57,166 nt of DNA from an uncultured Bacteroidales bacterium (GTDB lineage Bacteria > Bacteroidota > Bacteroidia > Bacteroidales > UBA932): positions 1 through 57,166 of the forward strand of contig CALVDT010000085.1 in assembly GCA_944326385.1 (NCBI GenBank). The letters run 5' to 3'. This document shows positions 28,725-37,779 of this stretch, one piece after another. Numbering within the stretch: the first letter of the stretch is position 1; every line of letters begins with the position of its first letter. The position numbers were made by a program, and so were the translations under genes. Below the pieces are notes generated by a model. It was not told the origin of the DNA, ran no database searches, and was given only the letters and a program-made list of their open reading frames with translations.

Positions 28725-28751
28725 CAAAGATACAATTTTTTTCTATCTTTG
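28725..28751. promoter_or_regulatory. Divergent -7 boxes for thrS and the DUF4199 gene
   Basis: TATCTTTG occurs on the minus strand at 28725-28732 (29 bases before the thrS ATG) and on the plus strand at 28744-28751 (11 bases before the DUF4199 ATG). Both fit TAnnTTTG exactly. Upstream -33 elements are poor. Confidence 0.5.
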
Positions 28752-28761
28752 CGCCGTCACA

Positions 28762-29331
28762 ATGCTGATTTTTATGAATAACCCCGCCGCATCAAGAATA
28801 TTATGGAATGAAGCTGCCGGGAAAGGCTTTCTCCTCGGACTGTTCACATTCCTGTGCCGGATATTGTCCCAGAGCATCACTTTGAACGGCCCGTCATCGG
28901 GAACGGCAGTTCTGGGCATAGTCATCTGGTTCATCCAGTTCGCGGGGTGCATCTGGCTCATGAAAGTCTTCATGGAAAGGCTGGCCGCCAAATATGACGG
29001 AGTGGACAACAAGGATACGGCAAGATACGGAATGAGGCTCGCCCTGGCTTCCAGTGTCGTCTTCTCCGCAGGAATGCTTGCAGACATACTTTTCATAGCC
29101 CCGGGAATCGTGGAGGAGCAGATGGACATGTATTACCGGATGTACGGGCAGTATATGGACACAAACACGCAAGCCATGTTCAGGAAGGTCGAAGACTCGT
29201 ATCCGGAGATCGTATTCTTCTCCACACTGACATACAGTTTCCTTTACGGAGTGGTACTCTCCCGGATACTCTCCATGTCTATCCCGAAGAAAGACCCGTT
29301 TTCATCTTTTATGGACAAACAGGAAAAATAG
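28762..29331 (+). CDS. DUF4199 membrane protein
   Basis: A 189-residue membrane protein of unknown function with four predicted helices (residues about 20-36, 46-66, 86-110 and 152-172), matching the DUF4199 pattern. ATG at 28762 is used because the promoter box ends at 28751, which excludes the longer frame beginning at 28702. DUF4199 genes often precede a GT2 glycosyltransferase gene, as here (six bases apart), so the pair may act together in envelope glycan or lipid modification. Confidence 0.75.
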   Translation: MLIFMNNPAASRILWNEAAGKGFLLGLFTFLCRILSQSITLNGPSSGTAVLGIVIWFIQFAGCIWLMKVFMERLAAKYDGVDNKDTARYGMRLALASSVVFSAGMLADILFIAPGIVEEQMDMYYRMYGQYMDTNTQAMFRKVEDSYPEIVFFSTLTYSFLYGVVLSRILSMSIPKKDPFSSFMDKQEK

Positions 29332-29337
29332 GAGCTT

Positions 29338-30306
29338 ATGGACCGGAAAAACGAAAAAGACCTGTCAATAGTCGTATCCCTCTACAATGAAGCGGAATCC
29401 CTGCCTGAACTTATAGGCTGGATACAGAAGGTAATGGAAAGGGAAGGCTATGACTATGAACTGATCCTTGTGGATGACGGCAGCAGGGACGGGTCCTGGG
29501 ACACGATACTGGAACTGGCAAAATCGGACACCAACATCCACGGCATATCATTCAGGCGGAACTACGGCAAATCCGCAGCCCTGTACTGCGGTTTCGAAGC
29601 TGCATCCGGACGTGTAGTGGTGACCATGGACGCAGACCTGCAGGACTCACCGGAAGAGATACCGGCCATGTACGCCATGATAGTGGGACAAGGCTATGAC
29701 ATCGTATCAGGATGGAAACAGCACCGGAAGGACAACAAACTCACCAAGAACCTGCCTTCCAAACTGTACAATGCCACCGCAAGACTGATCACCGGACTGA
29801 AACTCCATGACATGAACTGCGGTCTGAAAGCCTACAGGAACGAAGTGGTGAAAAACATAGAAGTCTACGGCGAGATGCACAGATACATACCGTATCTTGC
29901 AAAGAATGCCGGTTTCGACAAGATCACCGAAAAACCTGTCCATCATCAGAAAAGGAAATACGGGAAGAGCAAATTCGGCATAAACCGCTTCATAAACGGG
30001 TTTCTGGACCTGCTCTCCCTCTGGTTCCTGAGCACTTTCGGAAAGAAACCGATGCATTTCTTCGGGCTTACCGGCACGTTGACATTCATGGCCGGAGGTA
30101 TCATAGCAGTCTGGCTGATAGCATCCAAGCTGGTGCTGCAGTCTCAGGGATTGAAATTCAGACCCGTGACCGACCAGCCGCTCTTCTATCTTGCCATTGC
30201 GGCCCTTATAATAGGAGTGCAGCTCTTCCTCTCCGGATTCATCGCCGAAATGATTTCCAGAAGCAGTGCCGACAGGAACAGATACAACATAAGGGAAAGG
30301 TTCTGA
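29338..30306 (+). CDS. GT2 polyprenyl-phosphate glycosyltransferase
   Basis: A 322-residue family 2 glycosyltransferase. The GT-A domain shows LSIVVSLYNEAESLPELI, ELILVDDGSRDGSWD, RRNYGKSAALYCGFEAASG and the metal-binding MDADLQDSPEE. Two transmembrane helices follow at about residues 238-262 and 276-300. This architecture is that of DPM1/GtrB-like enzymes that transfer a sugar from a nucleotide donor to undecaprenyl phosphate at the inner membrane. The sugar cannot be read from the sequence. It is coupled to the DUF4199 gene. Confidence 0.85.
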   Translation: MDRKNEKDLSIVVSLYNEAESLPELIGWIQKVMEREGYDYELILVDDGSRDGSWDTILELAKSDTNIHGISFRRNYGKSAALYCGFEAASGRVVVTMDADLQDSPEEIPAMYAMIVGQGYDIVSGWKQHRKDNKLTKNLPSKLYNATARLITGLKLHDMNCGLKAYRNEVVKNIEVYGEMHRYIPYLAKNAGFDKITEKPVHHQKRKYGKSKFGINRFINGFLDLLSLWFLSTFGKKPMHFFGLTGTLTFMAGGIIAVWLIASKLVLQSQGLKFRPVTDQPLFYLAIAALIIGVQLFLSGFIAEMISRSSADRNRYNIRERF

Positions 30307-30352
30307 CAGGAGAGGAATGACATGAAAAACCATTTCTAAAAATACAGACAAG

Positions 30353-31477
30353 ATGAAAAGAACAATCACCGCGGCGCTTGCCGCATTGGCACTGGTTTCC
30401 TGCAGCGAGACAGGAACAGTCAAATCCGGACTCGACCCTCTGGCTTTCGAGACGGAAGTGGACGGAAAAGGCACTGACCTTTATGTATTGACAAACAAAG
30501 CCGGGATGGAGGTCTGCGTAACCAACTTCGGCGGCAGGATCGTATCCGTCATGGTACCTGACAAGAACGGGGAGATGAGAGATGTGGTTCTCGGATTCGA
30601 CAATATCCAGGACTATCTGAATGTCCCGTCCGACTTCGGCGCTACAATCGGCCGCTACGCCAACAGGATCAACAAAGGGCAGTTCGTCCTCGACGGCACT
30701 GAATACCAGCTTCCGAAGAACAACTACGGACATTGCCTGCACGGCGGCCCGAAGGGTTTCCAGTATCAGATATTCGATGTGGACAGTCTGAGCAACAACA
30801 GCATAACCATGTCATATTTCTCCGCTGACGGCGAAGAAGGCTTTCCGGGGAACTTCGACTGTTCCGTAACCATGACACTGACTGATGACAACGCCATCGA
30901 CATCAGATACAGCGCCACCACCGACAAGGCCACTATCGTGAACATGACGAACCACAGCTACTTCAATCTTGACGGAGACCCGGCCATCGACAATTCCGAC
31001 TGGCTTCTGACTGTGAACGCCACGAACTTCACGCCCGTGGACAGCACTTTCATGACAACCGGTGAAATCCGCCCTGTGGAAGGCACACCGATGGATTTCA
31101 GGACTCCTGTACGCATCGGGGACAGGATCGGCATTGACGACGAGCAGCTGAAGAACGGAAACGGCTTCGACCACAACTGGGTGCTTGATACGGCAGGAGA
31201 CATCACCAGGGCAGCAGCCACTCTTGAATCACCTGAAAGCGGCATCCGTCTGGACGTATATACCACGGAACCGGGAATACAGATATATTCAGGGAATTTC
31301 CTTGACGGGACAGTGACCGGAAAGCATGGCAAGGTCTACAATTTCCGCACCGCGGTATGTCTTGAGACACAGAAATATCCTGACACACCGAACAAGAAAG
31401 ACTGGCCGTCGGCAGAGCTCAGGCCAGGCGAGACTTACACAAGCCACTGCATATACAAGTTCTCCGTAGCAGAATAA
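30353..31477 (+). CDS. galM: Aldose 1-epimerase lipoprotein
   Basis: A 374-residue galactose mutarotase interconverting alpha and beta anomers. The signal MKRTITAALAALALVSC gives a lipoprotein (Cys17), so it acts in the periplasm or at the surface. Family motifs are FGATIGRYANRINKGQF, YGHCLHGGPKGFQYQIF, NMTNHSYFNLDG (catalytic His about residue 200) and AVCLETQKYPDTPNK (catalytic Glu about residue 335). Secreted epimerases are common in glycan-using Bacteroidales. It is 46 bases after the GT2 gene and ends before a hairpin terminator. Confidence 0.93.
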   Translation: MKRTITAALAALALVSCSETGTVKSGLDPLAFETEVDGKGTDLYVLTNKAGMEVCVTNFGGRIVSVMVPDKNGEMRDVVLGFDNIQDYLNVPSDFGATIGRYANRINKGQFVLDGTEYQLPKNNYGHCLHGGPKGFQYQIFDVDSLSNNSITMSYFSADGEEGFPGNFDCSVTMTLTDDNAIDIRYSATTDKATIVNMTNHSYFNLDGDPAIDNSDWLLTVNATNFTPVDSTFMTTGEIRPVEGTPMDFRTPVRIGDRIGIDDEQLKNGNGFDHNWVLDTAGDITRAAATLESPESGIRLDVYTTEPGIQIYSGNFLDGTVTGKHGKVYNFRTAVCLETQKYPDTPNKKDWPSAELRPGETYTSHCIYKFSVAE

Positions 31478-31513
31478 CAGGGAGCAGGACTTTTGCCGTT
31501 ACGGCAGGATATG

Positions 31514-31548
31514 CATAACTGCAAACTGCCGCATTATCAATTCCGACA
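31514..31548 (+). repeat. Short tail module, copy 2
   Basis: Starts CATAACTGCAAACTGCCGCA and matches 23143-23180. It lies between galM and the hairpin at 31550-31581. Confidence 0.55.
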
Positions 31549-31549
31549 G

Positions 31550-31581
31550 GAGGGTGGATCAAAAGGTTTTGAATCACCCTC
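31550..31581. terminator. Bidirectional hairpin between galM and DUF4954 gene
   Basis: GAGGGTGGATCAAAA pairs with TTTTGAATCACCCTC (13 of 15 bases) around a two-base loop. It includes the DUF4954 stop codon, and the minus-strand copy would also end galM transcripts. Placed between convergent genes. Confidence 0.6.
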
Positions 31582-33568
31582 TTGTCGTTTTCATGCGTGA
31601 AAGGAACTCATCCCCAAGGGCTGACTTCACGCGTATATGCTCCAGCACGGCCTGGACAAAAGTATTGCTGTCGAAAAAGCCGCCTCTTACTTCCTCGAAA
31701 TCCCTGTCCCTCTGGTCGGAATCTCCGTCCACACCGAAACTTGTCATGGATGACAGCGAGAATTCCTTTTTCGCATCTTCATAGACAAGCCTGTCAAGCG
31801 TCACTACAGACTCTTTCCATTTCTCAGCAATCCGGATGATATCGTCAAGCGTGATATTCCCGGGATCCAGATGATAATACCGGATCATCATGTCATACGC
31901 CCAGGTCCACTCATAGGTGTAATACGCCGAATGGAGACTGTGGAACCGTGCATTCACCTCGTCCACATCCCTGAGCCTGCCGGATTCTATGTCATCCATC
32001 AGTGCATCGATTTCCGATTTCGGGGCTATGAGACCTGAAATATCCACCCATTGCCCCTTGCCTGTCGGAGTGTCGGGCTCGAGTCTTTTCCTGATGACGT
32101 CTATGTCTCCGTCAGGGACTGTTTCAAGCCGCTTGATGAGGGAATTGCCGAGAAACTTGTTTATGGCAAGATCATAATAGTACAGGCCCTTGTGCAGGGA
32201 TGAATTCCTGATTTTCGCACTCTGATACGAATACGTATCGGATGTCTCCCCGGAAGCCTTCACGAGACCGTTCAATATTTCCCTGGCATTCAGCATCTTC
32301 TGGATAGTGTACGGGCTCAGGAGATTATAGTTTATGCAATCCAGCTTGTCCGGATCCTTACGTCCGTCCCGTCTGGGCCACTTCTGGGCATCCCTGATGG
32401 TGCCGACACTCCTGAGATTCACTCCCGGGACAATATATGACGTACTCTGCTGCTCTATGAGATATGAGAACGGCAGATCCGATGTATCCTGGTGGGAGAC
32501 ATGGCGTCCCATCACAAGAGAGAAGGCCCCGACCTTTGCAGGCCATAGCAGATAAGAATCCGAAGCGGTCTTGGCGCCACGCTCCAGAATACCCTGATGG
32601 ATAGGGCCGAGCTTGTACATGTGGTTGCTCTGATTCGAGCCTGACCCTGCGTTCATGAACGAGAACATGCCGGCAATCAGCAGCGTCGACTTGTGGTGCG
32701 TCACAGTGAAAGGCCCTGCAAAGATGGCACAGGCCTCGCCGTTCTCACCATGACAGTTGCTGAAGAAAAGCGAATCGGAAGCTGAATATGTATGGCCTAT
32801 ATGACAAGACTGCCCGATGAAACACCTTGTGATGGTGGAACGGTCCTCGACTGAAGCCCCGCTGCAGATAATGAAGTCATCCCCGATTACGCCCACGCCT
32901 ATATGGACAGGAGCGGATTTGTTGCTGTTTATGCTTCCGTTCTTGATCCTTGCCGTCCCTTCTATCTTGCAATATTCCCCTATCTTCACATTCTTTATAT
33001 AACCGGCATCCACTATCGTGACATGCGGAGCTATGGTTCCCCTATCCGAAGTTACCGACTCCACATACCGGGACACGATATCCTTCAGTCCGGCCACCAG
33101 TCCAGGCCTGTGTCTGTAAAGTGCCATGATATAGGCCTGATGCGCGGAAAGCCTGTCGTGGATCATCACTTCCCTGCCGCCTGTCTCGTTCAGCACGGAG
33201 ACTTCCACTCCATTGCCGAAACTGCTTCTGCCGTCAGTCAATATGATGTCCACGTTCTCTATGAAACAGTCATGTCCTATCTCATAGTTGGCGATATAGT
33301 TCTTCACGTTCTCTATACAGCAGTCATCCCCCACGGTGACATTGTGGAGAGAGGCGTGATAAAGGCCGGAATGCTTCCTTATGCCTCCGGCCATCTCGAA
33401 CTCCTTCCTGAAGCATCCGAGACGGACCTTGCCGGAGAACCTGGTGTAATACACATATTCAGGAGTGAAGTCCTCAGTGACTTCCACATCATTCCAGTCC
33501 GCTGCAGTGCACATATGGGACCGGAGCACAGAGATTTCCTCTGCTGAAAGTTTACGGTAAACTGTCAT
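31574..33568 (-). CDS. DUF4954 hexapeptide-repeat protein
   Basis: A 664-residue protein of the DUF4954 family, widespread in Bacteroidota and uncharacterised. Residues about 70-330 are rich in hexapeptide-type repeats (VGDDCCIENVKNYIANYEIG, IGEYCKIEGTARIKNGSINS, GQSCHIGHTYSASDS), implying a left-handed beta-helix like that of acyl- and nucleotidyltransferases. The C-terminal 250 residues look helical. A sugar-nucleotide or acyltransferase role is a guess from fold. No signal peptide is seen. It lies 11 bases after recX. Confidence 0.75.
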   Translation of the reverse strand: MTVYRKLSAEEISVLRSHMCTAADWNDVEVTEDFTPEYVYYTRFSGKVRLGCFRKEFEMAGGIRKHSGLYHASLHNVTVGDDCCIENVKNYIANYEIGHDCFIENVDIILTDGRSSFGNGVEVSVLNETGGREVMIHDRLSAHQAYIMALYRHRPGLVAGLKDIVSRYVESVTSDRGTIAPHVTIVDAGYIKNVKIGEYCKIEGTARIKNGSINSNKSAPVHIGVGVIGDDFIICSGASVEDRSTITRCFIGQSCHIGHTYSASDSLFFSNCHGENGEACAIFAGPFTVTHHKSTLLIAGMFSFMNAGSGSNQSNHMYKLGPIHQGILERGAKTASDSYLLWPAKVGAFSLVMGRHVSHQDTSDLPFSYLIEQQSTSYIVPGVNLRSVGTIRDAQKWPRRDGRKDPDKLDCINYNLLSPYTIQKMLNAREILNGLVKASGETSDTYSYQSAKIRNSSLHKGLYYYDLAINKFLGNSLIKRLETVPDGDIDVIRKRLEPDTPTGKGQWVDISGLIAPKSEIDALMDDIESGRLRDVDEVNARFHSLHSAYYTYEWTWAYDMMIRYYHLDPGNITLDDIIRIAEKWKESVVTLDRLVYEDAKKEFSLSSMTSFGVDGDSDQRDRDFEEVRGGFFDSNTFVQAVLEHIRVKSALGDEFLSRMKTTRG

Positions 33569-33579
33569 TTCCAGATATT

Positions 33580-34068
33580 TTACATTTTCACTATTCCATC
33601 CACGAGTCCTTTGACTTCATCATATTCATAACCCCGGCCGAGAGCGTATCTCAGCAATTTGAACTTCACGTAAGGGTCATCCTTCAGATTCCTGTATTTA
33701 AGCTCCAGAGCCCTCGCAAGTTTATCCATCCCGGGGTTGCCTTCCATTTCCGCAAGAGCCTCATCCACGCAGGACCTGGCCACTCCCTTGGCTATCAGGC
33801 CATGCCTTATCTTCACTCTGCCCCATCCGGAAATCGAGGACTTGTCCCGTACAAAAGCCCTGGCATACCTGGAATCATCGATATACTTCTCGCGTTTCAA
33901 AGTATCGACAATCCCGTCCACTGCCTGCTGCCAGATGCCAGGCTCCTCCGGATACCCCGATTTCAAAGCCTCCTTCTCCAGCCGTTTCCTGATGTCAGCC
34001 TCGCAGTACTCGCGTTTTGAGCACAACACCATCATCCTGTCCAACAATATCCTGAACTTTTCCTCCAT
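33580..34068 (-). CDS. recX: RecX family regulator
   Basis: A 162-residue helical protein of the RecX family, which binds RecA filaments and limits their activity. Visible features are the three-helix repeats, e.g. SKREYCEADIRKRLEKEA, IDDSRYARAFVRDK and GWGRVKIRHGLIAKGVARS. It is not adjacent to recA (3.7 kb away, opposite strand). The gene ends 11 bases before the DUF4954 start and begins two bases after the patatin gene stop. Confidence 0.85.
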   Translation of the reverse strand: MEEKFRILLDRMMVLCSKREYCEADIRKRLEKEALKSGYPEEPGIWQQAVDGIVDTLKREKYIDDSRYARAFVRDKSSISGWGRVKIRHGLIAKGVARSCVDEALAEMEGNPGMDKLARALELKYRNLKDDPYVKFKLLRYALGRGYEYDEVKGLVDGIVKM

Positions 34069-34070
34069 AA

Positions 34071-36500
34071 TCAGAAATAATAACCGATATTCAAGTAGAA
34101 ACCGACACCATGGGTCAGGTCAGACCAATGGATATCCGCCGAGACAGGACCGAATATGGCATCGAACGAATACTCAAGGCCTGCTCCGAAATATCCCGGG
34201 CCTTTGGTGTACGACCTGAAATCATCACTGTCCCTGGCATAATTCACAATCGCCGTAAGATAGTGGTTCTTCCCTACCCTGAAACGGTAATCCGTCCTGA
34301 AGACTGTCAGGATATTGCGCATCGCAGATACATTGTTCACTCCCATGAAAGGTATCTGCTGGTCGACATATCTGCCGGCAAAGGTACCTCCCATTGCATT
34401 TATGTATGCTAGCGGCACTTCGCTTCCGAAAAGGAAACGGCAGTTGACTGAAGGAATGAAGGAGAAGAAACGGCCTCCGGGTATGACGACCTTCGCATCG
34501 AGATTGGCAGCGTGGAAATTATTGAACCGGTACGGGAATCCTGCAAAGGTCCAGCCGTAGTTCAAACCAACCGAATATCCTTTCGACGGGAAATAGCCGT
34601 CATCGAAATTGTCGCTTCTGGCGTCGAGGAAAAGGGAAATATAATCGTTGCTCAGCTGTTCCAGGTCATAATCACCGAAAATGCTTCCGGCGGACATGAC
34701 AGACCGGACATTGAAATAATCATTCCGGATTCCTGCCTTGACATCGAACATCGACCACTTCATGTTCGACAGGTAGAACTCCTCCCTGACATTAAGATAG
34801 CTGAAATTGAAGCGGGTCGGAGACATGTCCAGAAAACTCAGGAAATTCAGGTCGGTCCACTTGATATAGGCAGATGCATTCAATGTAGGGGTCTTCGGAG
34901 CATCATACGAATAATGGAAACGGAAATACGGATTCACACTTATCCTGCCCGTGAAGTCATACTTCGACCCCTGCAGCCTGTGGGCATTGAGCCCTACATT
35001 CACGAGTACCGACACCAGTTCTTCAGAATCCAGACGGAGACCCACTCCGAGCTGATGGACAGGTCCCGGTTTGCAGTTAATCACGAGATTGAACGGTTCA
35101 CAGCTGCCTTCCATCTCGTATGTCACGTAATCATAGCATTGTGTCCCGAAGATACCGGCCACTATATGCTCCACATCCGTCCTGCTCACGCTGTCCCCTG
35201 GCTCAATGTCAATCCTGCGCATCAGTATGGCCTTCTCTCTCTCGCTCACACCTCTGATATCCACGCCTGCCACTGCGACAGGACGCATATTGATGTCTAT
35301 GGCTTTCCTGTTATGGAGCACAAGTGAATCCTTCCCCACCCTGGCTTTGATCTCCATGAGTTCCGGACCGTTCTTTTCCGCTGCCTCATATCCCCTGCGG
35401 ATTATCCTGTCGATGCTCTCCCTGTCGAAACTCATCATGTCATACTCAGGCAGATGCGGATGAATGTTGATGTCAGCCAGAGTCATGTTGTACTCATAGA
35501 CGGAACGGCCGAGCATATCGATTCCCTGGCTGATTATGTCTCCGATGTTGTTTATCTCGTCATACTGTTTCCTGTCCGTGGAGACCTCCACGCCTATGAC
35601 AATGTCCGCCCCGAGACTTCTGGCCATGGCGGTAGGGTAATTGTCCCTCATGCCGCCATCCACCAGAACCATCCCGTCCACTTTCACAGGGGCAAATACT
35701 CCAGGTATCGACATCGTGGAACGCATGGCAGTGGAGAAATAGCCGCTATGCCAGTATTTGGCCGTCCCGCTGACCATCTCGGTAGCCACACATGCAAAAG
35801 GGACAGGCAGAGACGCGAAACTGACGCTGTCCTGATATCCGACAGAAAGCCCGTTTATCAGATTGTAGACATTCTGTCCGAAGATATAGCCCGAAGGCAG
35901 GCTTCCCAAAAGATTGTTCTTTATCAGATTGTCGGATTTCCCAGGATCCGCTCCAAGTCCGATGAGTTCATCATGCCGTTTGGTGTCGACATATTTCATC
36001 TCGTCTTCAAGGAGCACCTTATAATATTCCGTGTCATAATAGAAAGGGATGGAGAGGACATATTTCTCCTTGTACTTGGATTCCGCATACGAAATGTATT
36101 CGCGAGGGACTGCATCGCTCATCGCCTGCTCCCAGTCCACGGTCCTTATGATGGAATCAATCTGATGCGCAGAATAGCCCAGGGCATATATACCCCCGAT
36201 AAGTCCTCCCATGCTGGTGCCGAGAATCATGTCTATAGGCATGCCGATGGATTCAAGATACTCCATGACTCCGATCTGCGCAGCACCCTTGGCTCCTCCT
36301 CCGCTGAGGACAAGCGCTACCGTCGGTCTTGTCTTGCGGATGCTGTCCATCCTGACCCTTACCGCCGATACGGAAGCCGAATCAGCGGCGGTCATGGGAT
36401 AAGGCCTGGCCATAAGACTGCCGGAAGCACCATCCTGTGCAGAAATGGCTTCCGACACTGCCGCAACGAGCAGAAACATGACAAGAAAAAGACGCTTCAT
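34071..36500 (-). CDS. Patatin-like phospholipase with outer-membrane barrel
   Basis: An 809-residue protein with a signal peptide (about residues 1-21). A patatin domain covers about residues 60-290: oxyanion loop VLSGGGAKGAAQIG, nucleophile Ser96 in GTSMGG, and the dyad aspartate about Asp281 in LVDGGMRDNYP. A POTRA-like segment (about 400-470) and a C-terminal beta-barrel ending in GVGFYLNIGYYF follow. This is the PlpD-like type Vd layout, common in Bacteroidales, in which a lipase domain is linked to a BamA-type barrel. It overlaps rlmN by four bases (ATGA). Confidence 0.88.
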   Translation of the reverse strand: MKRLFLVMFLLVAAVSEAISAQDGASGSLMARPYPMTAADSASVSAVRVRMDSIRKTRPTVALVLSGGGAKGAAQIGVMEYLESIGMPIDMILGTSMGGLIGGIYALGYSAHQIDSIIRTVDWEQAMSDAVPREYISYAESKYKEKYVLSIPFYYDTEYYKVLLEDEMKYVDTKRHDELIGLGADPGKSDNLIKNNLLGSLPSGYIFGQNVYNLINGLSVGYQDSVSFASLPVPFACVATEMVSGTAKYWHSGYFSTAMRSTMSIPGVFAPVKVDGMVLVDGGMRDNYPTAMARSLGADIVIGVEVSTDRKQYDEINNIGDIISQGIDMLGRSVYEYNMTLADINIHPHLPEYDMMSFDRESIDRIIRRGYEAAEKNGPELMEIKARVGKDSLVLHNRKAIDINMRPVAVAGVDIRGVSEREKAILMRRIDIEPGDSVSRTDVEHIVAGIFGTQCYDYVTYEMEGSCEPFNLVINCKPGPVHQLGVGLRLDSEELVSVLVNVGLNAHRLQGSKYDFTGRISVNPYFRFHYSYDAPKTPTLNASAYIKWTDLNFLSFLDMSPTRFNFSYLNVREEFYLSNMKWSMFDVKAGIRNDYFNVRSVMSAGSIFGDYDLEQLSNDYISLFLDARSDNFDDGYFPSKGYSVGLNYGWTFAGFPYRFNNFHAANLDAKVVIPGGRFFSFIPSVNCRFLFGSEVPLAYINAMGGTFAGRYVDQQIPFMGVNNVSAMRNILTVFRTDYRFRVGKNHYLTAIVNYARDSDDFRSYTKGPGYFGAGLEYSFDAIFGPVSADIHWSDLTHGVGFYLNIGYYF

Positions 36501-37597
36501 AAAACCCTGTCTGCTGAAAATCGACCTTTGTGCCTGCCGGCCAGCATACCGCAGGCTGCCAGAATATCCTCTCCCCTCGATGCCCTTACGGTGGCAAGCA
36601 CTCCGTTTGCATCGAGTCTCTCCCTGAATCTTTTTATGACTGCATCCGGAGGACAGCCGTAAGGGAAGTCCGGTATTTCATGGAAACGGATCAGATTGAC
36701 ACGGCATTCAAGCCCCTTCAGCATTCTTGACAGCGCATCCGCATGACGGATACTGTCATTGAATCCCGAGAACATGGTATATTCGAAACTGACCCGCCTC
36801 TGCCCGGAGAAATCATACCGTCTCAAAAGGGCGATGATATCTTTGGCGGGAAAGGCTTTTTCGGCAGGCATGACGGAAAGCCTCTCTTCAGGGAAAGGGT
36901 CATGCAGACTCACGGCAATATGGCAGCGGCTTGAGTCCAGATAGCGTTCAAGGGCAGGAAGGACTCCTATCGTGGAAAGAGTAATCCTCTTCGGGCTCCA
37001 TCCGAACCCCCAGTCGGCAGTGAGAACCTCGATAGCTCTCATGACATTGTCATAATTGTCAAGAGGCTCACCCATGCCCATGAAAACAGCATTGGTAAGC
37101 CTGTCCGACTCATCCACGGCCATGAACTGCGACAGGATATCGGCCACGGAAAGATGACCGTGAAAACCTTGCCTGCCCGTCATGCAGAACCTGCAGCCCA
37201 TCCGGCAGCCGGACTGGGACGAAACACAGAGAGTGGCCCTGTCGTCATCCGGAATCATGACAGCCTCCACCGCCCCTTCCTCGAGAGTGTCCTCAGGGGC
37301 TTTCAGGTCATCGGTCAAGGCAAGTCCTTTCATCCTTGTGCAGACAACCGGGAAAAGATATTTCCTTGTGCCGTCAGATGAGGTCTGAAGCCCGGAATAA
37401 CCGGTCACTCCTACCTCATACCGCTCGGAGAGCTTCTGTCTTCCGGCCTTGGAGATATTGGTCATCTCATCTATCGAACGCACCTTCTTCACGTACATCC
37501 ACTGGGCCATCTGTCCGCCGGCAAACCCAGGCAGGCCTGCGGATACGGCTATTCTCTTCAGTTCATCCGGTGTCTTTCCGAGCAGTCTGATCTTCAT
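36497..37597 (-). CDS. rlmN: 23S rRNA/tRNA (adenine-C2)-methyltransferase
   Basis: A 366-residue radical SAM enzyme that methylates A2503 of 23S rRNA and A37 of some tRNAs. The cluster motif is CRMGCRFCMTGRQGF. GMGEPLDNYDNV and VSLHDPFPEERLSVMPAEKA are further signatures. The second catalytic cysteine is in EDILAACGMLAG near the end. ATG at 37597 (MKIRLLGK) is preferred over 37618, because a -7 box lies two bases upstream of the latter. Confidence 0.95.
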   Translation of the reverse strand: MKIRLLGKTPDELKRIAVSAGLPGFAGGQMAQWMYVKKVRSIDEMTNISKAGRQKLSERYEVGVTGYSGLQTSSDGTRKYLFPVVCTRMKGLALTDDLKAPEDTLEEGAVEAVMIPDDDRATLCVSSQSGCRMGCRFCMTGRQGFHGHLSVADILSQFMAVDESDRLTNAVFMGMGEPLDNYDNVMRAIEVLTADWGFGWSPKRITLSTIGVLPALERYLDSSRCHIAVSLHDPFPEERLSVMPAEKAFPAKDIIALLRRYDFSGQRRVSFEYTMFSGFNDSIRHADALSRMLKGLECRVNLIRFHEIPDFPYGCPPDAVIKRFRERLDANGVLATVRASRGEDILAACGMLAGRHKGRFSADRVL

Positions 37598-37619
37598 GTC
37601 GGTATAATTTGCTGTCATG

Positions 37620-37627
37620 CAAAATTA
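37620..37627 (-). promoter_or_regulatory. Candidate -7 box of rlmN
   Basis: Minus strand TAATTTTG fits TAnnTTTG, 22 bases before the ATG at 37597. The surrounding 29 bases (37617-37645) recur almost unchanged at 46752-46779, in front of the M49 peptidase gene. Confidence 0.45.
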
Positions 37628-37690
37628 AGAAACTGTTTTGAAATTCATACCGGAAAGATAATGAAATGAATCCGCAGACATGAAAAAAGT

Positions 37691-37721
37691 TTTGCTCTGC
37701 TCCCCGTTTTTAGTATCTTTG
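37691..37721 (+). promoter_or_regulatory. Promoter of recA
   Basis: TTTG at 37691-37694, 19 bases, TATCTTTG at 37714-37721: an exact fit to the Bacteroidota consensus. Transcription should start around 37728, giving a leader of about 50 bases before the ATG at 37780. No obvious LexA box is seen. Confidence 0.7.
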
Positions 37722-37779
37722 TAAGGATATGGCATCCGGAAAGACCGGAGCCGGAAAACGAAAAACAAAACAGACATTT

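Noticed and set aside
28702..28761. 20-codon upstream extension of the DUF4199 gene
   Set aside because: The -7 promoter box falls inside it, so it is unlikely to be transcribed from this promoter.
35454..36662. 402-codon plus-strand frame opposite the patatin and rlmN genes
   Set aside because: Antisense to two well-supported genes, with no known motif.
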